From NCBI GenBank assembly GCA_030597865.1, contig JAUVQZ010000059.1:1-13026 (forward strand): a stretch of 13,026 bases of DNA, written 5' to 3'. Position 1 is the first letter of the stretch; the number at the start of each line of letters is the position of its first letter. The notes beneath the pieces are model-generated. The model made no database searches, was not told the DNA's origin, and saw nothing but the letters and a program-made list of their open reading frames with translations. Position numbers and translations under genes: made by a program. Shown here piece by piece: positions 1 to 6,741 of this stretch. The DNA is from Pseudomonadota bacterium. GTDB taxonomy: Bacteria; Desulfobacterota; Desulfobulbia; Desulfobulbales; SURF-16.

Positions 1-551
1 CGGCTCAGGATGACCTCAGCGGAAAGTCGATGGATGTTCTCCAAAGCTGGTGCAGGGTCATAGGCGATGGTCCGCATCTGCTGCCTGACCCCCTTATTGG
101 CCACCAGGACACCGATCTGCCCCAGACCCAACACCCCCAGGGTCTTACCGGCAAGCTCCACACCACGGAAACCACCCTTACCCCCCTCCACCTCGCTATG
201 AATCTCGCCTTCGGCCCTCCCTGCAAGTCCCTGGCAAAACTGGATGGCCTGGACAATATTGCGGGCCCCCATGCCAACCATGACCATGACAAGTTCGGCC
301 ACGGCGTTGGCATTGGCGCCGGGGGTATTAAAAACAGATATACCCAGTTCAGTGGCCCTGGCCACCGTGATATTATTGACCCCGGCACCGGCCCTGGCCA
401 CGGCAAGCAGGGACGGATAGTCATCAACATTGACCTGTGAGCTGCGGACCACGATCCCTTCAGGGTCGTGCACTGCCGGCCCGACCGTGTAGGTCTCTGG
501 AAAGAGATTAAGGCCCTCAGCCGCGACCTTATTGATAACCTTGATACGCAT
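1..551 (-). CDS. serA: D-3-phosphoglycerate dehydrogenase, N-terminal part (runs off the left edge)
   Basis: This gene probably catalyses the first step of serine biosynthesis, the NAD-dependent oxidation of 3-phosphoglycerate, in the cytoplasm. About 183 codons are visible and the C-terminus lies outside the window. The frame begins MRIKVINKVAAEGLNLFPE and carries VARAGAGVNNI near residues 51-61 and FNTPGANANAVAELV near residues 73-87. These are typical of the roughly 390-residue SerA type often seen next to serC in Clostridia. The Rossmann dinucleotide site is LGVLGLGQIG near residues 136-145. The substrate-binding and catalytic Arg, Glu and His residues and any ACT domain are mostly beyond the edge. 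The start is an ATG at 551 with a GAGGTG Shine-Dalgarno about 5 bases upstream. A terminator-like hairpin sits only 17 bases upstream of the ATG, so expression may depend on read-through or attenuation. Another 2-hydroxyacid dehydrogenase is possible but less likely. Confidence 0.85.
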   Translation of the reverse strand, partial: MRIKVINKVAAEGLNLFPETYTVGPAVHDPEGIVVRSSQVNVDDYPSLLAVARAGAGVNNITVARATELGISVFNTPGANANAVAELVMVMVGMGARNIVQAIQFCQGLAGRAEGEIHSEVEGGKGGFRGVELAGKTLGVLGLGQIGVLVANKGVRQQMRTIAYDPAPALENIHRLSAEVILS

Positions 552-567
552 GGCGACACCTCGACAT

Positions 568-605
568 AAAAAAATAGGGGAAGATGACCTATCTCATCTT
601 CCCCT
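568..605 (-). terminator. Rho-independent terminator or attenuator between the GGDEF gene and serA
   Basis: There is a perfect 12-bp stem (576-587 with 594-605, AGGGGAAGATGA and its complement) with a 6-base loop. Read on the minus strand it is followed by A and then seven T. It lies 29 bases beyond the cyclase stop and its T-tract ends 17 bases before the serA ATG. It can therefore end the cyclase transcript or act as an attenuator in a serA leader. Confidence 0.85.
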
Positions 606-633
606 AAATTCACTCAAGAAATCCAGCCTTTTT

Positions 634-1662
634 TCAGCTCACATCGCGCTTCACATAGACTTGATTGCGACCATGGCCCTTTGCCTGATAGAGCAGACCA
701 TCCACCTCCTCCAGCCACTCCTCCTCGGTCATGGCCGATTGCCACTGGCTCAGCCCTATGCTCACCCCAAGCTTCAGATCATCGGTGGAGTAAATCCCCA
801 GATTGTCCACGGACTTGCAGAGGCGTTCTGCCAGAATCAGGGCGGCACGATGATCCGTGTCTGGCAGGACAAGCATAAACTCGTCTCCCCCCATCCGAAC
901 CAGAATATCAGAGGTGCGAATCATGGAGGAAAAGGTTTTTGCCACCTTTACCAAGACCTCGTCGCCCGTGGCATGGCCAAGGTTATCATTAACCTCTTTA
1001 AAATGGTCAAGATCCATGCTAACCAGGGTCAGGGGATGGCCATATCTTCGGGCGCTGTCAATGAGGGGGCCAAGACGATCTTCAAAAACACGCCGGTTTG
1101 CCAGGCCGGTAAGGGCATCGGATTTGGCCTGCCTGAAGACGTCCTCATAGGCCAGGGCCCTTTGCAGGGGCTCACGGAGAACCGCCAGGGCATCGCTGAC
1201 CACCTCCTCCTCAATGACTGTCAACCGTTGATCCTGACGCATCACCAAGACAATACCGCTTGAGCCTTCAAAATCCAGGGGCCAGTTATGGATGAAAAAA
1301 TCCCCCTCCTTCCATTTTTTCAAGACGGGCAGACGACGGGCGTCATCGAAGATCCTCTCGGCAAGGCCCACCACATGCAGCCTTTCCGAACCATGGCAGG
1401 AGCAGCAGAGATGGCGGCGTTTATTGTCCGGTGCATCAAAGGCCATGAGTTCATGGGGAACCCTTGGCATCAGCCAGACAGAAAAGGCGTCAATCATGCT
1501 TGGTAAATCCACGGCAGTGGCGAGTCTGGCATGGAGGTCGTTAAAGAGTAGCAGCCGGGCGGCCCTATCCTTGAGCTGCTGGAGCTCCATCAACAGATCA
1601 CCCAGGCCCCCTGCTGTATTGTCAAAATTTTTACAATCTATACTTGCTGTCTGTATTTCCAT
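634..1662 (-). CDS. Diguanylate cyclase (GGDEF domain) with N-terminal sensor-like region
   Basis: The protein should make cyclic di-GMP from two GTP. In the numbering of the longer 344-residue frame, the C-terminal catalytic domain starts at DALTGLANRR (184-193). It has the metal-binding MDLDHFKEVND (218-228), DNLGHATGDEVL (228-239) and an intact GGDEF (260-264). The RTSD at 251-254 lies exactly five residues before GGDEF, which is the position of the inhibitory I-site, so product feedback is likely. The first 170 residues have no obvious membrane segment and look like a GAF-like cytoplasmic sensor. This region contains a conspicuous CCSCH cluster (88-92) that could bind metal or sense redox. 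A GTG at 1668 extends the frame by two residues, but AAGGA lies 8 bases before the ATG at 1662 and only 2 before the GTG, so 1662 is preferred (342 residues). The gene is followed by a strong terminator and then serA. Confidence 0.9.
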   Translation of the reverse strand: MEIQTASIDCKNFDNTAGGLGDLLMELQQLKDRAARLLLFNDLHARLATAVDLPSMIDAFSVWLMPRVPHELMAFDAPDNKRRHLCCSCHGSERLHVVGLAERIFDDARRLPVLKKWKEGDFFIHNWPLDFEGSSGIVLVMRQDQRLTVIEEEVVSDALAVLREPLQRALAYEDVFRQAKSDALTGLANRRVFEDRLGPLIDSARRYGHPLTLVSMDLDHFKEVNDNLGHATGDEVLVKVAKTFSSMIRTSDILVRMGGDEFMLVLPDTDHRAALILAERLCKSVDNLGIYSTDDLKLGVSIGLSQWQSAMTEEEWLEEVDGLLYQAKGHGRNQVYVKRDVS

Positions 1663-1888
1663 GGACACATTCCTTGTTGGCAGTCTCGACTATTCAGAGA
1701 ATTGGTACTCAACAAAAAATGCTATTTCCATGCCACAAACAAAAAAACAGCCACCCACAAAGCGCTCAACCACCCCACAACCATGACAACACCCTGTAAA
1801 AACGCCCTTTTTCACCAGAAATAAATCCACCTGCCATACCACAAAGATGTGGCAAAACATTCCTGCATGTCTGGACAATGGGCATTTC

Positions 1889-1919
1889 TTTCCCATCCCC
1901 CCCCTGTGGGGCAGGGAAA
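1889..1919. other. C/G-rich imperfect stem-loop
   Basis: TTTCCC (1889-1894) pairs with GGGAAA (1914-1919), and CCCC (1897-1900) pairs with GGGG (1908-1911) across a 2x2 internal loop. The apical loop includes the rest of a C8 run. No T-tract follows on either strand, so it is not a standard terminator. Its role is unknown. Confidence 0.4.
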
Positions 1920-1940
1920 TCGTCAATATAATGACAGTTG

Positions 1941-1958
1941 AAAAAAAAAGGGGGGGGG
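1941..1958. repeat. A9G9 homopolymer tract
   Basis: Nine A (1941-1949) are followed directly by nine G (1950-1958) in non-coding DNA, about 280 bases upstream of the diguanylate cyclase start as that gene is read. G runs of this length are prone to slipped-strand length change. Confidence 0.8.
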
Positions 1959-2060
1959 CTTGCGATTGGAATTGCCCCTCCCTCTGACCAGGGCGACGCA
2001 CAGCTTCTCTAATACAGGCCGGACCTGCCAGCTCCGCCGGGCAAACAAAAAAAGGTTGAT

Positions 2061-2206
2061 CAGCGAAGTCAGGGAAGACTCTCTGTGCCTTTGTGTTTGA
2101 CAAGATGGTTAGCCGCGACTTTGAAGGCTGACATCCTCCCTCTCCCAACCATTTCTTCCGTGCTTTCCGTGGCAAAAACAAAGTCATTCCCCCAAATTGA
2201 CGAAGA
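2061..2206 (-). repeat. Dispersed, MITE-like repeat, copy A (inverted relative to copy B)
   Basis: Read on the minus strand this stretch matches 3343-3479. The core at 2153-2188 matches 3362-3397 at 34 of 36 positions and contains AATGACTTTGTTTTTG followed by two CACGGAA units. Two weaker matching blocks, TCAGCCTTC…CTAACCAT (2105-2132) and TTCCCTGACTTCG (2064-2076), follow in the same order. This copy also carries CTCTGTGCCTTTGTG (2081-2095), a motif recognisable from dispersed repeats in many bacterial genomes, which copy B lacks. It begins just beyond the trpS terminator. Its terminal inverted repeat is more degraded than in copy B. Confidence 0.7.
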
Positions 2207-2209
2207 GCC

Positions 2210-2244
2210 AAAAAAAAGCCGCCCCCCAAAACAAGGGGACGGCT
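2210..2244 (-). terminator. Rho-independent terminator of trpS
   Basis: The 10-bp stem pairs 2217-2226 with 2235-2244 and has one G-U wobble in the minus-strand RNA. The loop is 8 bases, followed by a run of seven T on the minus strand. It lies about 30 bases after the trpS stop. Confidence 0.85.
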
Positions 2245-2275
2245 GGCAAAAACAGACTTTTTGAGATGCTATAAA

Positions 2276-3241
2276 TTAATAGATGATACCCATGCGCTCA
2301 CGGACAAGCTTTAGAGTCGTGCTGGACCTATGCCGGGCCTTCTCAGCACCCTTGGCAAGAACCTCACGAAGATAGCCAGGGTCAGCAATCAGGGCATCTC
2401 TCTTCTGCCGCGCCCCACGAAAATACTCCCAGAGGATATCAACCAACTCAAGCTTCAGATAGCCGTAAGCCGCGCCACCATTCACATAGAGACCATGGAC
2501 CTCGGCAAGACGTTCAGCAGGGGCAAAAAGTTTAAAGATATTATAGAGGTTACATTTCTCCGGATCCTTGGGTGCCTCCACAGGCGAGGCATCAGTGACA
2601 ATGGACATGACCCGCTTTTTCAACTCCTTCTGGCTCAAAAAGATGCCTATGGTGTTGCCATAGGACTTGGACATCTTCTGGCCGTCAGTACCTGGCACCG
2701 TAGCCAGGGTGTCAGAGATCTGGGGCTCGGGCACGACAAAGGTATCGCCAAAGCTATTGTTAAACTTTATGGCGATATCGCGGGCCACCTCCAGGTGCTG
2801 CTTCTGGTCCTTGCCCACGGGCACGATCTCGGCCTGAAAGAGAAGGATATCAGCCGCCATGAGCACGGGATAGGAAAAGAGACCGTGGGATGAGGCAATA
2901 CCCTTGGCCACCTTATCCTTAAAGGAATGGCAACGCTCTAAAAGCCCCATGGGAGTCAGGCTGGACAGATACCACATGAGCTCGGTCACCTCCGGCACAT
3001 CGGACTGGACCCAAAACACGCAGCGCTCAGGGTCAAGGCCCAGGGCCAGGAAATCGGCAGCCGCCTCCAGGGTGTCACGCTGCAAGGCCTCCTTATCCTG
3101 CACCGAGGTCAAGGCGTGAAAATTTACGATGAAAGCGTAGAGCTCTCCCCTGTCCATATTTTCGATCATCGGCTTCATCATACCGAAATAATTACCAACA
3201 TGGAGTTTTCCAGATGGCTGGATACCTGACAATATTCTCAT
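2276..3241 (-). CDS. trpS: Tryptophanyl-tRNA synthetase
   Basis: This class I aminoacyl-tRNA synthetase charges tRNA-Trp with tryptophan in the cytoplasm using ATP. The 321-residue protein starts MRILSGIQPSGKLHVGNYFG, which contains the HIGH-equivalent HVGN (14-17). The tryptophan-binding region VGKDQKQHLEVARDIA (142-157) and the second ATP-binding motif GQKMSKS (187-193) are intact. The length is normal for bacterial TrpRS. The open frame continues 21 codons upstream to a GTG at 3304, but the family begins at MRILSGIQPSG. The ATG at 3241 is therefore chosen, although only a weak A/G-rich ribosome site precedes it. The gene has its own terminator and is flanked on both sides by inverted copies of a dispersed repeat. 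It is transcribed in the same direction as dnaK but separated from it by a terminator. No T-box-like leader was recognised. Confidence 0.96.
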   Translation of the reverse strand: MRILSGIQPSGKLHVGNYFGMMKPMIENMDRGELYAFIVNFHALTSVQDKEALQRDTLEAAADFLALGLDPERCVFWVQSDVPEVTELMWYLSSLTPMGLLERCHSFKDKVAKGIASSHGLFSYPVLMAADILLFQAEIVPVGKDQKQHLEVARDIAIKFNNSFGDTFVVPEPQISDTLATVPGTDGQKMSKSYGNTIGIFLSQKELKKRVMSIVTDASPVEAPKDPEKCNLYNIFKLFAPAERLAEVHGLYVNGGAAYGYLKLELVDILWEYFRGARQKRDALIADPGYLREVLAKGAEKARHRSSTTLKLVRERMGIIY

Positions 3242-3342
3242 TTCTTCATTTTCTTTTTTAAGATTAGATGGCAAACAAAATTCAGTTTGACATTCATAAA
3301 CCACAAAGCATGAAAGTCATAAAGTGTTTTTCATAAAAAAGG

Positions 3343-3479
3343 TTCTTCGTCGATGAGCGGCAATGACTTTGTTTTTGCCACGGAATCCACGGAAGAATTG
3401 CCATAAAGTGGAAAAAGTTCAGCCTTCCAACGTGTATCTAACCATTTCCCCCAACAACCTTTCCCGGACTTCGACGAAA
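3343..3479 (+). repeat. Dispersed, MITE-like repeat, copy B
   Basis: This non-coding element of about 137 bases ends in an 8-bp inverted repeat, TTCGTCGA (3346-3353) and TCGACGAA (3471-3478). It shares three collinear blocks with copy A in the opposite orientation: 3362-3397, 3419-3445 and about 3461-3473. There is no room for a transposase. A family of small non-autonomous elements is a reasonable reading; a REP-like or RNA-stabilising unit is the alternative. Confidence 0.65.
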
Positions 3480-3483
3480 AACT

Positions 3484-3520
3484 AAAAAAAAAGGGGTGGG
3501 GGATTTCTCCCCCACCCCTT
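3484..3520 (-). terminator. Rho-independent terminator of dnaK
   Basis: A perfect 13-bp stem (3491-3503 with 3508-3520) has a 4-base loop, TTTC in plus-strand reading. Nine A run into the left arm on the plus strand, giving a T-run in the minus-strand transcript. It lies just after the dnaK stop and ends the chaperone transcript before trpS. Confidence 0.9.
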
Positions 3521-3541
3521 TACGCCTGCAAGGCCTTTGAA

Positions 3542-5449
3542 CTAATCGTTTTTGACCTCTTCAAAATCTGCGTCAACAACATCGTCATCGCCGCCCTTGT
3601 CAGCACCGCCGGCAGGTCCTTCAGGGCCGCCAGGCTGCTGCTCAGAGGCCTTGGCATACATGATCTCCGCAAGCTTATGGGAGGCCTGGGTCAACTCTTC
3701 AGTGGCGGCCTTAATGGCCTCAACATCATCACCCTCCAGGCTCGTCTTCATGGCCTCCATGGCGGTCTCGACCTTTTTCTTGGTCTCATCATCCGCCTTG
3801 TCGCCAACCTCCTTGAGGCTCTTCTCCGTGGCATAGAGCAGGGAATCGCCATTATTCTTGGCCTCAACCAGCTCCTTGCGCTTCTTGTCTTCCTCAGCAT
3901 GGGACTCGGCATCCTGCTTCATGCGCTCGATCTCATCCTCAGAGAGACCGCTCTGCGCCGTGATCTTGATGGATTGCTCCTTGCCAGTGCCCATGTCCTT
4001 GGCAGAGACATGGAGAATACCATTGGCATCAAGATCAAAGGTTACCTCGACCTGGGGCACACCGCGTGGTGCCGGCGGGATATCGGCAAGCTCAAAACGA
4101 CCGATGGACTTATTATCATGGGACATCTCACGCTCACCCTGGAGGACATGGATGGATACCGCCGGCTGATTATCGGCGGCCGTGGAAAACACCTGACTCT
4201 TCTTGGTGGGCACTGTGGTGTTTTTCTCGATGAGCTTGGTGGTTACCCCGCCCAGGGTCTCGATCCCCAGGGAAAGGGGAGTAACGTCAAGCAGGAGGCC
4301 ATCCTTGACATCACCCTGGAGAACGCCTCCCTGGATGGCGGCACCAATACCAACCACCTCATCAGGATTGACGCTCTTATTGGGCTCCTTGCCGAAGATT
4401 TCCTTCACCTTTTCCTGCACCTTGGGCATACGGGACATACCGCCAACCAGGATAACCTCATCAATGTCACTGGGGGAAAGACCGGCATCCTTAAGGGCGG
4501 TGAGACAGGGGCCGGCGGTACGCTCAATCAGATCCTCAACCAAGGACTCGAGCTTGGCGCGGGAAAACTTGACATTAAGATGCTTTGGCCCGGTGGCATC
4601 AGCGGTAATAAAGGGCAGATTGATATCTGTCTCCATGGCGGACGACAGCTCGTGCTTGGCCTTTTCAGCCTCTTCCTTTAAACGCTGGAGGGCCATTTTA
4701 TCGCCGCGTAGATCAATGCCCTGATCACGCTTAAACTCATCGGCAAGCCAGTTGACAATACGCATGTCAAAATCTTCACCACCGAGGAAGGTATCGCCGT
4801 TGGTGGATTTAACCTCAAAAACACCGTCGCCGATCTCCAGGATGGACACATCAAAGGTACCACCACCAAGGTCAAAAACCACAATGGTCTCTTCCCCTTT
4901 CTTATCAAGGCCATAGGCCAGGGAGGCGGCAGTGGGCTCGTTGATGATACGCTGGACATGGAGGCCGGCAATCTTGCCGGCATCCTTGGTGGCCTGGCGC
5001 TGGCTGTCATTAAAATAGGCGGGCACGGTAATAACGGCATCGGTGACAGGCTCGCCAAGATACTCCTCGGCAGTCTGCTTCATCTTGCCAAGAACCATGG
5101 CCGAAAGCTCAGCCGAGGTATAGGTCTGGCCCTCAACCTCAACAGAAGGCTCACCACCCTTACCCTCAACAATGTTAAAGGGGCTGACCTCAATGGATTT
5201 CTTCACCTCAGGGTCGGAAAAGTTGCGGCCAATAAGGCGCTTCATCGCAAAAATGGTGCGGGTAGGGTTGGTAACTGCCTGACGGCGGGCCACCTGACCA
5301 AGCAGACGCTCACCACTATCGGAAAAGGCCACCACGGATGGTGTTGTTCTGTTACCCTCTGCGTTTGTGATAACGGTGGGTTCGCCACCCTCCATTACCG
5401 CAACACAGGAATTTGTTGTTCCAAGATCAATTCCAATTGTTTTTCCCAT
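3542..5449 (-). CDS. dnaK: Molecular chaperone DnaK (Hsp70)
   Basis: This is the ATP-driven chaperone that binds exposed hydrophobic segments of unfolded proteins, working with DnaJ and GrpE in the cytoplasm. The 635-residue protein has the full family layout. Its actin-like ATPase carries IGIDLGTTNSCVAV (5-18), NEPTAASLAYG (170-180), VVFDLGGGTFDVS (190-202) and VILVGGMSRMPKV (332-344). The interdomain linker VKDGLLLDVTPLSLG is at 381-395, followed by the substrate-binding and lid domains and an acidic DDDVVDADFEEVKND tail. The length is as in E. coli DnaK (638). The ATG at 5449 has AAGGAG about 10 bases upstream. grpE lies 83 bases upstream on the same strand, so the two are probably one operon. 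No dnaJ follows; a strong terminator and trpS do. No CIRCE operator or clear sigma-32 promoter was found. Confidence 0.98.
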   Translation of the reverse strand: MGKTIGIDLGTTNSCVAVMEGGEPTVITNAEGNRTTPSVVAFSDSGERLLGQVARRQAVTNPTRTIFAMKRLIGRNFSDPEVKKSIEVSPFNIVEGKGGEPSVEVEGQTYTSAELSAMVLGKMKQTAEEYLGEPVTDAVITVPAYFNDSQRQATKDAGKIAGLHVQRIINEPTAASLAYGLDKKGEETIVVFDLGGGTFDVSILEIGDGVFEVKSTNGDTFLGGEDFDMRIVNWLADEFKRDQGIDLRGDKMALQRLKEEAEKAKHELSSAMETDINLPFITADATGPKHLNVKFSRAKLESLVEDLIERTAGPCLTALKDAGLSPSDIDEVILVGGMSRMPKVQEKVKEIFGKEPNKSVNPDEVVGIGAAIQGGVLQGDVKDGLLLDVTPLSLGIETLGGVTTKLIEKNTTVPTKKSQVFSTAADNQPAVSIHVLQGEREMSHDNKSIGRFELADIPPAPRGVPQVEVTFDLDANGILHVSAKDMGTGKEQSIKITAQSGLSEDEIERMKQDAESHAEEDKKRKELVEAKNNGDSLLYATEKSLKEVGDKADDETKKKVETAMEAMKTSLEGDDVEAIKAATEELTQASHKLAEIMYAKASEQQPGGPEGPAGGADKGGDDDVVDADFEEVKND

Positions 5450-5532
5450 GACTGCTAAACTCCTTAAAAAATATAGTTCAATTCAAATTTTACGGTTCTA
5501 ATCACAACATAGCCGCCTTTACCTGCACCATG

Positions 5533-6105
5533 TCACTGGCCGGCAGGGCCCTTGGAGACTACCACCTTGGCGGGCCTCAGCAGCTTGTCTTTAAAGTTGT
5601 ATCCCTTTTCAAATTCCACCAAGACATGATTTTCAGCGACCTCGTCACTGTGATCCATGGCCAAGGCCTCATGAAAATTGGGGTCAAAGGGTTGACCAAG
5701 GGATTCCAGGGGCGTGACCTGCAACTTTTCCAGGGTGGTGATGAGCCCCTTGCAGGTCAACTCAACCCCCTGCAACAACTCACTATTCTCACCGGACTTC
5801 ACACCCTGCTCAATTGCCCGCTCAAGATTATCCACTGATGGCAGCAGCTCTTTAATCACATTTTCTCCGGCATACTTCAGGGCCGTTGAACGATCCCGCT
5901 CCATACGCCTCTTATAATTTTCAAACTCAGCGGCCAGCCTGAGTAGCTGATCCTTAACTGCATCACATTCCTGGCGGGCCATGGCCAACTCATCAACCTC
6001 TACTTCCTCTTGGGGCTCCTGCTCCGAGTCATCCTCTACCATTGACCCATCCACCTCCAGCACATCTTCTACAGGGTCCTGGATATTTTCCTCTCTTTCC
6101 GACAC
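5533..6105 (-). CDS. grpE: Nucleotide exchange factor GrpE
   Basis: GrpE is the co-chaperone that releases ADP from DnaK. The N-terminal third is strongly acidic and probably disordered. It is followed by the long dimerisation helix around QLLRLAAEFENYKRRMERDR and then helix-bundle and beta-wing segments containing LPSVDNLERAIEQG, GQPFDPNFHEALAM and VLVEFEKGYNFKDKLLRPAKV, all standard for the family. Two starts are possible. The ATG at 6123 (196 residues) has no Shine-Dalgarno. The GTG at 6105 (190 residues) is in frame and has a perfect AGGAGG at 6116-6111, 5 bases upstream, so it is preferred. The six-residue difference lies in the disordered tail. The gene is followed by dnaK on the same strand. 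Upstream is about 600 bases of DNA without a gene rather than hrcA. Confidence 0.95.
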   Translation of the reverse strand: MSEREENIQDPVEDVLEVDGSMVEDDSEQEPQEEVEVDELAMARQECDAVKDQLLRLAAEFENYKRRMERDRSTALKYAGENVIKELLPSVDNLERAIEQGVKSGENSELLQGVELTCKGLITTLEKLQVTPLESLGQPFDPNFHEALAMDHSDEVAENHVLVEFEKGYNFKDKLLRPAKVVVSKGPAGQ

Positions 6106-6330
6106 AAGCTCCTCCTCATACATGGTGCAATCAACTATGAAAAATCACTCCCCTGCCTGCCGGGCAAAGCATCCATCTTTCACGTAAAGGACAAGAGGGG
6201 GGCATGCAAACCAGCAATGAAATGCACATGGCAGGAAAACGAAGTTAAACCAAAGACTTCCCAACCAATTCCCCTTAAGGATCACGCAGTTATAAAGACT
6301 CTTTCCTGGGGAATTTCGGACGTGGAACCA

Positions 6331-6359
6331 ACAATAAGTATGGCTATTTTCTTTGTCAA
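6331..6359 (-). promoter_or_regulatory. Candidate sigma-70 promoter for grpE-dnaK
   Basis: On the minus strand a perfect -35 TTGACA (6359-6354) is followed after 17 bases by TATTGT (6336-6331, 4 of 6 matches to TATAAT). This would give a leader of about 220 bases before grpE, which is long, so other promoters may be nearer the gene. Confidence 0.35.
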
Positions 6360-6668
6360 GGCAGGGCTTTTTAAAATTATGGTCGAACAAAAAAGACTTA
6401 TGACAAGGCCAACAGATGCCGATGTTTGGGGAGCACCCCCACAGAAATAGTGATTAGCGCTGAGTAATAGCCCGTGCAAGCAGGTATTTCTGCACCGGCC
6501 TATCCTTGCTGATATTTCAAATTTCACAACCCCCATTATTGACCACGTGCCTGTTTCGGGAAATATGCCCACAAACTGGCTGAAATCCAATGGTAATCAG
6601 AAAAGAAATAGCAATGCACAGAACGCGGCAAAAAAAATAGCTGTTTCATTTCAGCTAACTACCACCAC

Positions 6669-6698
6669 TTGCCCCCTTCTAAGCCAATCTGCTAGACT
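6669..6698 (+). promoter_or_regulatory. Weak candidate sigma-70 promoter for the carbonic-anhydrase-like gene
   Basis: TTGCCC (6669-6674) and TAGACT (6693-6698) are 18 bases apart, each with 4 of 6 consensus matches. They end about 43 bases before the preferred start codon. The support is only positional and by base match. Confidence 0.25.
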
Positions 6699-6741
6699 TG
6701 TGATAAAGATGTTTACCAACCACATACCACCAAGGCCCTCC

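Larger units (their letters stand above)
1663..2275. other. 613-base gene-free region between the diguanylate cyclase and trpS
   Basis: No convincing gene is seen. From left to right the stretch holds an AT-rich leader for the cyclase (no clear promoter boxes) and a short CCACA/TGTGG hairpin near 1840-1855. It then has a C-rich stem-loop (1889-1919), an A9G9 tract (1941-1958), one copy of a dispersed repeat (about 2061-2206) and the trpS terminator (2210-2244). A 179-codon minus-strand frame crosses it, but it begins inside the terminator and runs through the repeat, so it was not accepted. Confidence 0.6.
3242..3541. other. 300-base intergenic region between trpS and dnaK
   Basis: This holds the AT-rich trpS leader (3242-3340, no clear -35/-10 pair), copy B of the dispersed repeat (3343-3479) and the dnaK terminator (3484-3520). 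No gene is supported. Confidence 0.6.
6106..6741. other. Roughly 630-base divergent intergenic region between grpE and the carbonic-anhydrase-like gene
   Basis: No gene is supported here; the frames at 6145-6390 (minus) and 6217-6450 (plus) lack a ribosome site and family features. The stretch must hold the promoters for both divergent transcripts, and one low-confidence candidate for each is listed separately. A small GGGG-AGCA-CCCC hairpin lies near 6429-6440. Heat-shock operators such as CIRCE were looked for and not seen. Confidence 0.5.

Noticed and set aside
5..613. 202-codon minus-strand frame overlapping serA
   Set aside because: It is out of frame with the clear phosphoglycerate dehydrogenase translation starting at 551 and begins inside the terminator hairpin.
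532..1263. 243-codon plus-strand open frame
   Set aside because: It is antisense to the diguanylate cyclase and crosses the terminator; there are no family features.
1690..2229. 179-codon minus-strand open frame between the cyclase and trpS
   Set aside because: It starts inside the trpS terminator, runs through the dispersed repeat and homopolymer tracts, has no ribosome site and shows low-complexity composition unlike a protein family.
3677..4681. 334-codon plus-strand open frame
   Set aside because: It lies entirely antisense to dnaK, whose reading frame is certain; it is a shadow of the dnaK codon pattern.
6145..6390. 81-codon minus-strand frame upstream of grpE
   Set aside because: No ribosome site, no recognisable domain, and it overlaps the best promoter candidate for grpE.
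6440..6470. TTAGCGCTGAG-like sequence considered as a CIRCE operator
   Set aside because: CIRCE needs TTAGCACTC and GAGTGCTAA separated by nine bases; no second half-site is present.
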